From contig CBDFKQ010000021.1 in assembly GCA_965248855.1 (NCBI GenBank), forward strand, positions 1-64,000: 64,000 nt of DNA, given 5' to 3'. Position numbers and translations under genes: made by a program. This stretch comes from CBDFKQ01 sp965248855. Its GTDB lineage: Bacteria; Bacteroidota; Bacteroidia; Cytophagales; 172606-1. Within the stretch, counting starts at the first letter, position 1. The number at the start of each line of letters is the position of its first letter. Shown piece by piece: positions 39,986-48,560 of this stretch. The notes under the pieces are model-generated. The model worked only from the letters and a program-made list of their open reading frames with translations, did no database searches and was not told the origin of the DNA.

Positions 39986-41245
39986 TTGGAAAATAAAGAA
40001 AACGCATTTAAAAAATTTTGGAAAATACTTGGACCGGGCCTTATAACAGGTGCAAGTGATGATGATCCTTCCGGGATTGCAACTTACTCACAGGCGGGAG
40101 CAGGTTTTGGCTTTACTACTTTATGGACAGCACTTATTACATTTCCTTTAATGGCATCAATTCAGGAAATGTGTGCAAGAATTGGTGTTGTTACTGCACA
40201 AGGCCTTGCAAAAACGTTAAAGATCCATTATCCGAAAAGCATTTTATATTTAATGCTTTTATTTAGTTTTCCTGCCATTACTTTAAATATTGGAGCAGAT
40301 ATTCAAGGCATGGGAGCTGTTGCTCATTTACTTATACCTCAAATACCTGTTTTTGGGTTCAGTATATTTTTTACAGCAATTCTAATTTTTGTAATTATTA
40401 AATATCCTTATCAAAAGTTGGCAGCAGTAATGAAATGGCTCTGCCTTACATTATTATTATATATTATTGTTCCATTTTTAATAAAATTAGATTGGTATTT
40501 AATATTAAAAAATACATTTGTTCCAACCATTCATTTTAATAAAGATTTTATAGGTATTCTGGTTGCTATTCTGGGTACAACTATTTCTCCTTATTTATTT
40601 TTCTGGCAGACCTCAATGGAAGCAGAAAGCATGCTTCAAAACAAGGTTCAAATTATTGTAGACAGGCGGTTTATGAATGATATGAAGGCTGACGTATATT
40701 TTGGAATGTTCTTTTCTAACATCGTTATGTTTTTTATTATTTTAACTGCAGGAGGTGTTCTGTTTACTGCAGGAGTGAAAAATATCGATTCAGTAGATCA
40801 AGCTGCAAAAGCCTTAGAGCCATTGGCAGGTCCAATTACTTATTTGCTTTTTGCTCTTGGGGTACTCGGAACAGGATTTTTAGCGATACCGGTTTTAGGT
40901 GGATCGCTTTCATACATTTTAGCTGAAACATTTAATTGGACAGAAGGATTAGATAAAAAATTTCATGAGGCTAAAGGGTTTTATTTAACCATAATTTTTT
41001 CATTATTGATAGGTTTATCCTTAGATTTTTTTAAGATAAGCCCTATCCAAGCCTTAATTTATACTGCAATTTTATACGGCATAACGGCTCCTGTTATGAT
41101 CGCGATTATCCTTCATATTTGTAATAATAAAAAAGTGATGGGAGAATATACTAATAAGCCTTTTGCAAATATTTTAGGGATAATAACTTTAGTTTTAATG
41201 ACAAGTGCGGCAATTGCCTTATTGTACTTGCAGTTTTTTAATTAA
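39986..41245 (+). CDS. NRAMP-family divalent metal transporter
   Basis: 419 residues with a TTG start at 39986 and about eleven membrane helices. The first-helix motif is DDPSGIATYSQAGA in place of the classical DPGN, and the sixth-helix motif reads TISPYLFFWQ in place of MPH. Those changes resemble the NRAMP-related group that may carry magnesium rather than manganese or iron; that reading is inference. Lies about 66 bases after the sirtuin gene on the same strand. Confidence 0.85.
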   Translation: MENKENAFKKFWKILGPGLITGASDDDPSGIATYSQAGAGFGFTTLWTALITFPLMASIQEMCARIGVVTAQGLAKTLKIHYPKSILYLMLLFSFPAITLNIGADIQGMGAVAHLLIPQIPVFGFSIFFTAILIFVIIKYPYQKLAAVMKWLCLTLLLYIIVPFLIKLDWYLILKNTFVPTIHFNKDFIGILVAILGTTISPYLFFWQTSMEAESMLQNKVQIIVDRRFMNDMKADVYFGMFFSNIVMFFIILTAGGVLFTAGVKNIDSVDQAAKALEPLAGPITYLLFALGVLGTGFLAIPVLGGSLSYILAETFNWTEGLDKKFHEAKGFYLTIIFSLLIGLSLDFFKISPIQALIYTAILYGITAPVMIAIILHICNNKKVMGEYTNKPFANILGIITLVLMTSAAIALLYLQFFN

Positions 41246-41372
41246 ACCTTAATAAAGTTTTAGAAAGAAATTTAATTTTCAAATACCCTAAGCTTAAAAC
41301 TTCATATAGAATTAATTTTAAAACCTTACCGGAAAATAACAAATCTATATATTTGTTCAAATTTTATAAAAA

Positions 41373-42134
41373 ATGTTAAAAAGGATTTTATTAAAAATCT
41401 GGTTTTTATATTCCTCAATTATTTTTTTCTCATGCATGCTTATTTTTCTGCCGCTAAGTGCTTTTGCATTAGTGCTTGGAAAAAAACTTGGAAGATATTT
41501 ATCCTGTTTTTTTTTAAAAGCTTGGGGATTTCTATTCAGTTTATTAATAGGGATAATTTATATAGTAAAAAATAAAGAAAATATAAATACGAATTTACCT
41601 GCGGTATTTATTTCAAATCACCGATCATTTTTGGATACTCCCGCAGCTTTTATGGCTATAAATACCGGATTTATGCCATTGGGGAAAATAGAAATGAAAA
41701 AGGTACCTTTCTTTGGATGGTTTTATCCAAAAGTAGTGGTTGTAATAAATAGGAATAGCTTTGAAAGTCGGAAAAACAGTATGTTGGAAATGAGAAAAAG
41801 ATTAATTGAAGGGACTTCAATATTTATTTTTCCGGAAGGGAGCATGAACCGTACCGGAAAACAACTTACCGATTTTTATGAAGGCGCTTTTCAATTAGCC
41901 ATAGATGCACAAGTTCCAATCATACCCATGATTATCAGAAACACTGCGAAACTATTACCACCCTATAAAACAAATGTTTTTCCCGGAATTGTTAATATTG
42001 AAATATTGGAAGTGATATCTACTATTAATTTAAAAAGGGGAGATATTGACGAATTAAAATCTAAAACTTTTAAAATTATGTCAGATGTTTTAGAAAATAA
42101 TCAAAAAGAAATTAAGGAGAAGATTTTAATTTAA
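41373..42134 (+). CDS. 1-Acyl-glycerol-3-phosphate acyltransferase-like protein
   Basis: 253 residues with one N-terminal membrane helix or more. The catalytic NHRSFLDTPA gives the HX4D motif, followed by GKIEMKKVPFFGW and FPEGSMNRTGK, all PlsC motifs. It adds a second acyl chain to phosphatidic-acid precursors or a related lipid. Its stop overlaps the stop of the next, opposite-strand gene in the palindrome TTAA (42131-42134). Confidence 0.88.
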   Translation: MLKRILLKIWFLYSSIIFFSCMLIFLPLSAFALVLGKKLGRYLSCFFLKAWGFLFSLLIGIIYIVKNKENINTNLPAVFISNHRSFLDTPAAFMAINTGFMPLGKIEMKKVPFFGWFYPKVVVVINRNSFESRKNSMLEMRKRLIEGTSIFIFPEGSMNRTGKQLTDFYEGAFQLAIDAQVPIIPMIIRNTAKLLPPYKTNVFPGIVNIEILEVISTINLKRGDIDELKSKTFKIMSDVLENNQKEIKEKILI

Positions 42135-43507
42135 AATGCATTTTTATCTCCTTTCACCAAACTGCCAAGGGTCATAGAAATTATTTTTATGTCAAGTAGA
42201 AATGACCATTTTTTAATATAAAAACTATCCATCTGCACTCTGTGTTCCATCAGTTGAATATGTGGAGTTTCGCCTCTCAATCCCTTTACTTGAGCCAAAC
42301 CTGTTACTCCCGGTTTAACCATTTGTCTTTCACGATAGTGATCTAAACTTTCAAAACGCTCATCTAATTTTAATGGATGAGGCCGAGGGCCAACCACAGA
42401 CATATCTCCTCGTAAAACATTAATAAATTGTGGAAATTCATCAAGGCTGGTTTTTCTTAAAAATTTTCCTATTTGAGTTATTCTCTCATCATTGCGTGAT
42501 GCCTGACGTATATCACATTCTTTGTTAATGTGCATACTTCTAAATTTATAACACCAAAAAACGTTTTTATTCTTTCCATTTCTCCTTTGTCTGAATATAA
42601 TAGGTCCGGGCGAATCCATCCATATTAAAATGGCAATTATTGGAAACAACCATATTCCTACAGTTATTAATATAATTAATGAAAATAAAATATCAAAACC
42701 TCGTTTTGCAAATTGATTTAAATGATCATCCAAGGGTATGTCCCTAAAAGTAACAATAGGAAAGTCGCCATAAAAATCAAGTTTAAACTTTTTATACCTA
42801 ATCCCGGTAAAGTCAGGAATAATTTTGAATCGAATCAGATGATTTTCACAAAACTCAATTAAATCATCAACCCTTTCATTATTAATATCTGCCAAAGAAC
42901 AATAAATTTCATCAACATGATTTTTAATAACAAAATTTTTAATTTCTTCGGTTTTTCCTTTTACATCAGGTATTCCATTAATATAATCATCAAAAAAACC
43001 TAGAAAACGATATCCATACTGAGGATGTATATCAAAATAACGTTTTAATTCTCTGCCTGTTTCTCCAAAACCAATTATAATTATTCTTCTGTAATTACCC
43101 CCTGCTTTTCTATATAACCTAAAAAAGAAAACTGAACCTAAACGCCAAAATATTACTGCAATTGAAGTGATAGCATAAGCAAGGAATAAAAAATTTCGTG
43201 AATAAACACTTTCTTCCCGCACTACAATAAATGCAGTTGTAAGTAGGATGTGTAAAAAAAACAACCTTATTATATTTAATATAATATCTTTATTCCCTGC
43301 TACCCTTTGTATATCATAAATATTTATGATGAAAGCTGTAATAATCCAAGTTAGATTAAAATAAAAATGAAGGGAAATATAATGATCTTCAACTGGGTAG
43401 AAGTGCCCGAAGATTACAAAATAACTTAATAGAAAAGAAATATTTAGAAGAATCAGATCTCCAATTAAATAAATACTTCTCGTGAATTTTGAATAGCGGG
43501 TTGTCAA
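42131..43507 (-). CDS. Undecaprenyl-phosphate sugar phosphotransferase, WcaJ/WbaP type
   Basis: 458 residues. Several N-terminal membrane helices, a central CoA-binding-like domain (RIIIIGFGETGRELKRYF), then the bacterial sugar transferase domain (KRGFDILFSLIILI, FRQRRNGKNKNVFWCYKFRSM, RKTSLDEFPQFINVLRGDMSVVGPRPH). It moves a sugar phosphate, usually glucose-1-phosphate, to undecaprenyl phosphate to start an exopolysaccharide or O-antigen. No other polysaccharide gene is next to it. Confidence 0.9.
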   Translation of the reverse strand: MTTRYSKFTRSIYLIGDLILLNISFLLSYFVIFGHFYPVEDHYISLHFYFNLTWIITAFIINIYDIQRVAGNKDIILNIIRLFFLHILLTTAFIVVREESVYSRNFLFLAYAITSIAVIFWRLGSVFFFRLYRKAGGNYRRIIIIGFGETGRELKRYFDIHPQYGYRFLGFFDDYINGIPDVKGKTEEIKNFVIKNHVDEIYCSLADINNERVDDLIEFCENHLIRFKIIPDFTGIRYKKFKLDFYGDFPIVTFRDIPLDDHLNQFAKRGFDILFSLIILITVGIWLFPIIAILIWMDSPGPIIFRQRRNGKNKNVFWCYKFRSMHINKECDIRQASRNDERITQIGKFLRKTSLDEFPQFINVLRGDMSVVGPRPHPLKLDERFESLDHYRERQMVKPGVTGLAQVKGLRGETPHIQLMEHRVQMDSFYIKKWSFLLDIKIISMTLGSLVKGDKNAF

Positions 43508-43861
43508 TGCCTGTTTTTTAAAGTTGAAAATAGAACATTTTTCAGATGTTTAACTTTATCCTTTGAACAAAACTAACAAAAAAGGTTTAAATAATTTGTA
43601 TTTTTTTTTTGAAAAAAAAAATATTTTATTTTAAATATATAAAATTCTTTAAATAAACCCCTCTAAAAGTTTAATGCATTATAAATATAAAAAAGGACTT
43701 GTAAAAATCTAAGTTTAGGTTTTTTATAATTTAATAAATAATTAAAAGTTTAAATTGTACTTTTATTATTTCATATTAATAATTATTTCAATAATAATGC
43801 CATTAATATAAGTTTATATTTTTAGTAACCTTTAAAACGAAATTTTTTTTTAATGGATGAT
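43508..43861. other. Very AT-rich spacer
   Basis: Homopolymer-rich, with no open frame, hairpin or RNA gene recognised. Confidence 0.4.
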
Positions 43862-45373
43862 TTATCTTTGAATAAATGTAGATGGGTGGAGGGTTTCTAA
43901 AGAACTAAAGGTATGAAAAACAGTTTTTCCGGATTTAATATTAAATTTAAAAATATTTAATCTTGAGGAATCTCCAATGTTTTGATGGGCATTTTGAGGT
44001 GTAAATGTTACTTTTTGTTCCCCTGCCGGTAATGATAATCTGGAATAGTAAATAGTATGTGGCATGGATTGCCAACCTCTCGTATCTGCCTGTTCAGTTA
44101 TTGCATTAAAAATACCTACGAGCGATCCTAAATTTTGATCTTTACTTCTTAATGTATATTCTTCTGCTTTTTTTAAAGCAAGCCTTAATAAAGATTTACC
44201 AACTTCTTTTAGCATCCTTTCCTGTAAACCTTTAAACGCAATTCCATTAATATCCTCAACTTTTTCTAACGGAAAATTTTTGCCGCTCCATGATATTTGT
44301 GCGTTATTGAAATAAACAGGCCTCTCTATATATTTTGGAAAAACAACTCTTATAAATTCTAAACGCGACAACCCACTTTGGCGATATGAACTGTCACTTA
44401 ATGGAAAAGAAAAATTAAAACCAAAATTAGCGTTAGAAAAATTAATGAAACCTTGTGGAGAATGTTGGATGGTAAAATTTATACCATCCTGATCTTTTAT
44501 CGGGCCTAGTCCATTGTGCCACAAAAATATTAAATCACCGGAACCAATTGGGGAGGGTTGATAGGACATATTAAACTTTTTCTGCCAAAAATTTAATTCG
44601 TCTGTGAATCCATTTAAATAGGCAGTTCTTAATAAATCCTTTTTCAATTGCTCGGGTGCACCAAAATTAAAAAATTTCTTATAATCGTTCTCATAAATAT
44701 CTACAGCATTTCTATATGAGATAAATGCATCATTTATTTCGCCATTGGCTTCGTAAATTATTCCCATTAATACATTTACAAATGCATCACGTTTAAATTT
44801 ATTATTTGAAGTGTATTTGTCACTTAATTTATTGAGTCGAATATTCAATCTTTTACATTCTACTAAAGCTTCATTATTTAAACCAAGTTTTAAGTAATTG
44901 AGGGCTTTATAATAATTAATCAGCAAAATTTCTTCATCTTCTCCTCGATATTCTGTAAAATTTGGATTTAATAGGAAGGATTCTACTTCATTTAAATAAT
45001 TAACATGATAATCTTCAGCAGTTAGGTATGCTTTTTCTAAAAATAAGTTACTTTCTTCGTATTTACCCAACATCGAACTTACCGCGCCTTTGTTTAAGTA
45101 AAATAAAAGTTTAGTTTTTTTCTGATCGGGTTTTTTTTCTTTATTTAAAGCCGCTTCTGCTGCAGGCAAATTACCTTGTTCAAAATTTGAATTAAAGGCA
45201 TATTGAATTTGATAATACGAAATACAAGAAGTGAAAAATAATATAAATAAAAAAGCTAACCCTTTAGCAATTAAGATTAGCTTTCCATACTTATAATTTT
45301 TCAAGAGAAAATATTTTATACTTCTTAAGAAAACAAAAATAAAATTTAACAAAATGAAATTATTTTTTTTCAT
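43862..45373 (-). CDS. TPR-containing lipoprotein, COG3014-like
   Basis: 503 residues. A long N-terminal extension leads to a hydrophobic segment and lipobox ending LFFTSC, near residue 50, so the true start may be an alternative codon further in. TPR-like helices (NKGAVSSMLGKYEESNLFLEKAY, NYYKALNYLKLGLNNEALVE, NVLMGIIYEANGEINDAFISYRNAV) are followed by a C-terminal beta-rich domain. COG3014-like proteins often sit beside LpoB genes; here the LpoB-like gene is two genes upstream on the same strand, with a cupin gene between. Confidence 0.7.
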   Translation of the reverse strand: MKKNNFILLNFIFVFLRSIKYFLLKNYKYGKLILIAKGLAFLFILFFTSCISYYQIQYAFNSNFEQGNLPAAEAALNKEKKPDQKKTKLLFYLNKGAVSSMLGKYEESNLFLEKAYLTAEDYHVNYLNEVESFLLNPNFTEYRGEDEEILLINYYKALNYLKLGLNNEALVECKRLNIRLNKLSDKYTSNNKFKRDAFVNVLMGIIYEANGEINDAFISYRNAVDIYENDYKKFFNFGAPEQLKKDLLRTAYLNGFTDELNFWQKKFNMSYQPSPIGSGDLIFLWHNGLGPIKDQDGINFTIQHSPQGFINFSNANFGFNFSFPLSDSSYRQSGLSRLEFIRVVFPKYIERPVYFNNAQISWSGKNFPLEKVEDINGIAFKGLQERMLKEVGKSLLRLALKKAEEYTLRSKDQNLGSLVGIFNAITEQADTRGWQSMPHTIYYSRLSLPAGEQKVTFTPQNAHQNIGDSSRLNIFKFNIKSGKTVFHTFSSLETLHPSTFIQR

Positions 45374-45429
45374 CTTAAACAGGCAATACTATTAATACCC
45401 TTGTTTGGAATTATTTACTGATAATATAA

Positions 45430-45798
45430 TTATATTTTATCTAAAATTTCTTTTGTTAACTCACCTCTTATGTTACCGGTATTTAAAGTCGAACCGGGTT
45501 CGAAAAGCATTATCGAAACTTCATTTTCTGCAACCGGCCTATGTTCAATACCTCTTGGAACAATTAAAAATTCACCCTCGCCTATTTCTAATGTTTTATC
45601 TCTGAATTCCATAATAAACTTGCCTTCAATAACATAGAATAACTCATCTTCATTATCATGTTTGTGCCAAACAAATTCTCCATGAAATTTAACCAACTTG
45701 ACATGTTGACCATTTAACTCTCCAACTATTCTTGGATTCCAATAATCATTGAATAAAGAAAGCTTTTCTGAAATATTAATTTTTTTTATCAGGTCCAT
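45430..45798 (-). CDS. Small cupin-domain protein
   Basis: 122 residues from the Met at 45798 (an upstream Met adds a low-complexity stretch overlapping the previous gene). A single cupin barrel: VWHKHDNEDELFYVIEG carries the His/His/Glu metal-ligand pattern, and PRGIEHRPVAEN the last His. Such proteins often bind or isomerise small molecules; substrate unknown. It sits between two envelope lipoprotein genes with short spacing. Confidence 0.8.
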   Translation of the reverse strand: MDLIKKINISEKLSLFNDYWNPRIVGELNGQHVKLVKFHGEFVWHKHDNEDELFYVIEGKFIMEFRDKTLEIGEGEFLIVPRGIEHRPVAENEVSIMLFEPGSTLNTGNIRGELTKEILDKI

Positions 45799-45835
45799 CT
45801 CTTTTAACAATTTTAGTACTGAAAAGCAGAAAAAA

Positions 45836-46426
45836 TTATTTTGTAATATATTTCTTGATTTTTTTATCACCAAGCCAAACTATTTCATTGGTTTCTAAAT
45901 CTGTTAAATTTAGATCTACCTGATAAAATGTTACTTGCTTTTTATTATAAGAATCTACTATTGAATTAATAGTACCAAACAGCATAAAATCAGCACCTAA
46001 TTCACGACCCCATTTTTTTTGAGTATCAGTTGAAGCAAATTCCTGTTGGTCTGCTCTTTCCTGACGAAGTTTTTCACGAAAAGAACTGCTTTGAACTACC
46101 CTAACAATGCCGGTGTTAATAAACTCACGTTCCATATCGGTAACAAAAGTTTCTGCCTCAATGTGTTCACTACTTTTATTAGAAATAACGCCAAGTATTA
46201 TTGTTGGTTTTCTTCCGGAATGAGCGTTATTATAGTTCGACAACCAAGGGCGGTTAAGGCAGTCTTTTGTCATTTCCTGCGCTACCAATTTAGAATCTGT
46301 ATCATTCCAACGGCCGCTTAAATCAATTTGTTGGTCAGGACTGATACGTGTTACTGAATGAGGTTTGCAACCAATGGCCAAAACAATTAGTAAAACCAAT
46401 ACAAGTGAAAATTTAATAAGTTTCAT
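45836..46426 (-). CDS. LpoB-like penicillin-binding protein activator
   Basis: 196 residues with lipobox LAIGCK. DLSGRWNDTDSKLVAQEM and IILGVISNKSSEHIEAETF lead into a domain with GADFMLFGTINSIVDSYNKKQVTFYQVDLNLTDLE, matching the LpoB outer-membrane lipoprotein fold. In enterobacteria LpoB switches on PBP1B; the Bacteroidota role is less clear. Likely co-transcribed with the cupin and TPR lipoprotein genes. Confidence 0.8.
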   Translation of the reverse strand: MKLIKFSLVLVLLIVLAIGCKPHSVTRISPDQQIDLSGRWNDTDSKLVAQEMTKDCLNRPWLSNYNNAHSGRKPTIILGVISNKSSEHIEAETFVTDMEREFINTGIVRVVQSSSFREKLRQERADQQEFASTDTQKKWGRELGADFMLFGTINSIVDSYNKKQVTFYQVDLNLTDLETNEIVWLGDKKIKKYITK

Positions 46427-46508
46427 ATTTTCTTAAAAAGTAATAGTGGGAAATATGTAATGTAAATGCAAAGTCAAAAATCTTGCCGAATCGTAAATTT
46501 AATTAATA

Positions 46509-47177
46509 TTAAATTTCAGAATGTATGTGAATGTTTTTTAAATCATAAATAGATTGAGTAGGGTTTTCGGCTTTAAAAATAAAATTTCCGGCTACCAATA
46601 CATCTACACCTATATTTAAAAGGTTAATAGAATTAAGTTTGTTAACACCACCATCTACTTCAATTAATGCTTTTGAATGGGTACTCACAATTAATTCTTT
46701 CGCGAACTTAACTTTGTTATATGTATTTTCTATAAAAGTCTGGCCTCCAAAACCCGGATTTACCGACATGATACAAATTAAATCCAAATCGACAATAATA
46801 TCCTCAAGCAAAGCACAGGAAGTGTGAGGGTTTATTGCAACTCCGGCTTTGCAACCGGCATTTTTTATTTGTTGAATAATGCGATGTAAATGACTGCAAG
46901 CTTCATAATGAACCGAGATAATTGCTGCTCCCGCTTGAGCAAAAGTTTCAATATATCTTTCAGGTTTTTCAATCATTAAATGCACATCAAGAGGTTTTTT
47001 TGAATGTTTTGCTATGGCTTCGCAAACAGGAAAACCAAAAGAAATATTGGGAACAAAATTTCCATCCATAATATCTACATGGATCCAATCAGCTTCACTG
47101 TTATTTAACATTTCAACATCTTTTTGAAGATTGGCAAAATCTGCAGCTAAAATTGATGGGGCGATAATTGGTTTCAT
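46509..47177 (-). CDS. rpe: Ribulose-phosphate 3-epimerase
   Basis: 222 residues, TIM barrel. SILAADFANLQ, DIMDGNFVPNISFG (metal His/Asp region), HLMIEKPE, MSVNPGFGGQTF and EVDGGVN are the family's catalytic and phosphate-binding motifs. It links ribulose-5-phosphate and xylulose-5-phosphate in the pentose phosphate pathway. Single gene, divergent from kdsB. Confidence 0.94.
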   Translation of the reverse strand: MKPIIAPSILAADFANLQKDVEMLNNSEADWIHVDIMDGNFVPNISFGFPVCEAIAKHSKKPLDVHLMIEKPERYIETFAQAGAAIISVHYEACSHLHRIIQQIKNAGCKAGVAINPHTSCALLEDIIVDLDLICIMSVNPGFGGQTFIENTYNKVKFAKELIVSTHSKALIEVDGGVNKLNSINLLNIGVDVLVAGNFIFKAENPTQSIYDLKNIHIHSEI

Positions 47178-47257
47178 TTTGTAAAATTATAATTTACAAG
47201 TTTATTTTTTAATGAATGATTACATTTATTTTGTGAAATAATTTAAAATAAAAAATT

Positions 47258-48010
47258 TTGAAAATTCTCGGTGTTATTCCTGCAAGATACGCTTCTACCA
47301 GATTCCATGCTAAATCATTAATTGATATTAAAGGCAAATCGATGATAAGAAGAGTTTATGAACAAGCTGTTAAATCTAAATCTCTAACCGAAGTTGTAAT
47401 TGCAACCGATCACGAATTGATATTTAATCATGTTAAAAATTTTGGCGGAAAAGCGGTTTTAACTTCTGAAAATCATCCCAGTGGAACGGACAGATGTTTT
47501 GAAGCATTACAAAAAAATGAAAATAATTTTGATTTTGTAATCAATATTCAAGGCGATGAACCTTTTATTGACCCAGATCAAATTGATGTTTTATCGAATT
47601 GCTTAACTGATGAAACTGAGTTGGCAACATTAGTTCAAAAAATAACAAATATTGCACACATAACAGATATTGGTGAGGCTAAAGTTGTATTAAACTCTAA
47701 TAATGAAGCAATATATTTTAGCAGAAGCCCTATTCCTTTTGTGAGAAATGCTGAAACTGAAAAATGGTTAGATCTTTTTCCATTTTACAGACATGTTGGA
47801 ATGTATGCCTACCGATCGGATATTTTAAAAAAAATAACCCATTTATCACCTTCAATTTTAGAAAAGGCAGAATCATTAGAGCAGTTACGATGGATAGAAA
47901 ACGGATTTAAAATAAAAGTTGCTTTTACAGATTTTGAAAGCCCGTGTATAGATACTCCGGAAGATTTACAGAAAGCATTAATTTGGATGAAAGAAATGAA
48001 AATCGATTAA
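47258..48010 (+). CDS. kdsB: 3-Deoxy-manno-octulosonate cytidylyltransferase
   Basis: 250 residues with a TTG start (47258) directly before the conserved ILGVIPARYASTRFHAKSL. NIQGDEPFIDP and HPSGTDRC are nucleotide- and metal-binding motifs; GMYAYRSDIL follows. It makes CMP-Kdo for lipopolysaccharide core synthesis, so the organism has a Gram-negative outer membrane. Confidence 0.93.
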   Translation: MKILGVIPARYASTRFHAKSLIDIKGKSMIRRVYEQAVKSKSLTEVVIATDHELIFNHVKNFGGKAVLTSENHPSGTDRCFEALQKNENNFDFVINIQGDEPFIDPDQIDVLSNCLTDETELATLVQKITNIAHITDIGEAKVVLNSNNEAIYFSRSPIPFVRNAETEKWLDLFPFYRHVGMYAYRSDILKKITHLSPSILEKAESLEQLRWIENGFKIKVAFTDFESPCIDTPEDLQKALIWMKEMKID

Positions 48011-48560
48011 GAAAAAATAAAAAATTAATATATATCTTATAAAAATAAATATTTGAGGCCTCCCTTCGATCCGGACTTTACACCTCAATCCTTTTGTGAG
48101 TTTACAAACAAAAGGATTTTCAATAAAATAATTTTATAATTATCAGTTTATCAATATCTATATATTCATAATTAAAAACAATCGAATTTCTCATTTCGAC
48201 CTAAACAACAGAATAAACCATAAAAATAATTAAGGTAGTTCATAAAAATCAAATTTGAGTAAATATATCTTAATAAAATAAAATTATGTTTTTTATCATG
48301 AGAATGGGGGATAAAGTTTTTGTTTAACCCGAGGGTAGCGGTGAAGTTAAACTTTTTTCGTTGTTAAGATATTCACAAATGGCTTTTTATAAATAATTTT
48401 AAAGAAAAAATAAAAATTGGCACGAATATTTATTACTAATTATTATTTCTGATAATATAATTTCCCCAAGATAAAAGTAAAGTACTTAAACCAAACTATT
48501 ATTAAACTCCATTTAATAACTCAATTAAATTTTGAATTTATATCTAGAGGAAGGATTACA
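48011..48560. other. 550-base intergenic region with a structured repeat
   Basis: Holds copy 1 of a structured repeat (48055-48128) and, further right, a stem GTTTAAC ... GTTAAAC near 48323-48353. No open frame of note. It may encode small RNA. Confidence 0.45.
48055..48128 (+). repeat. Structured intergenic repeat, copy 1
   Basis: About 74 bases. GAGGCCTCCCTTCGATCCGG and CTTTACACCTCAATCC lead to a 10-bp stem, ATCCTTTTGT (48088-48097) and ACAAAAGGAT (48108-48117). A second copy with the same order lies at 60583-60660. Likely a dispersed Bacteroidota intergenic element. Confidence 0.65.
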
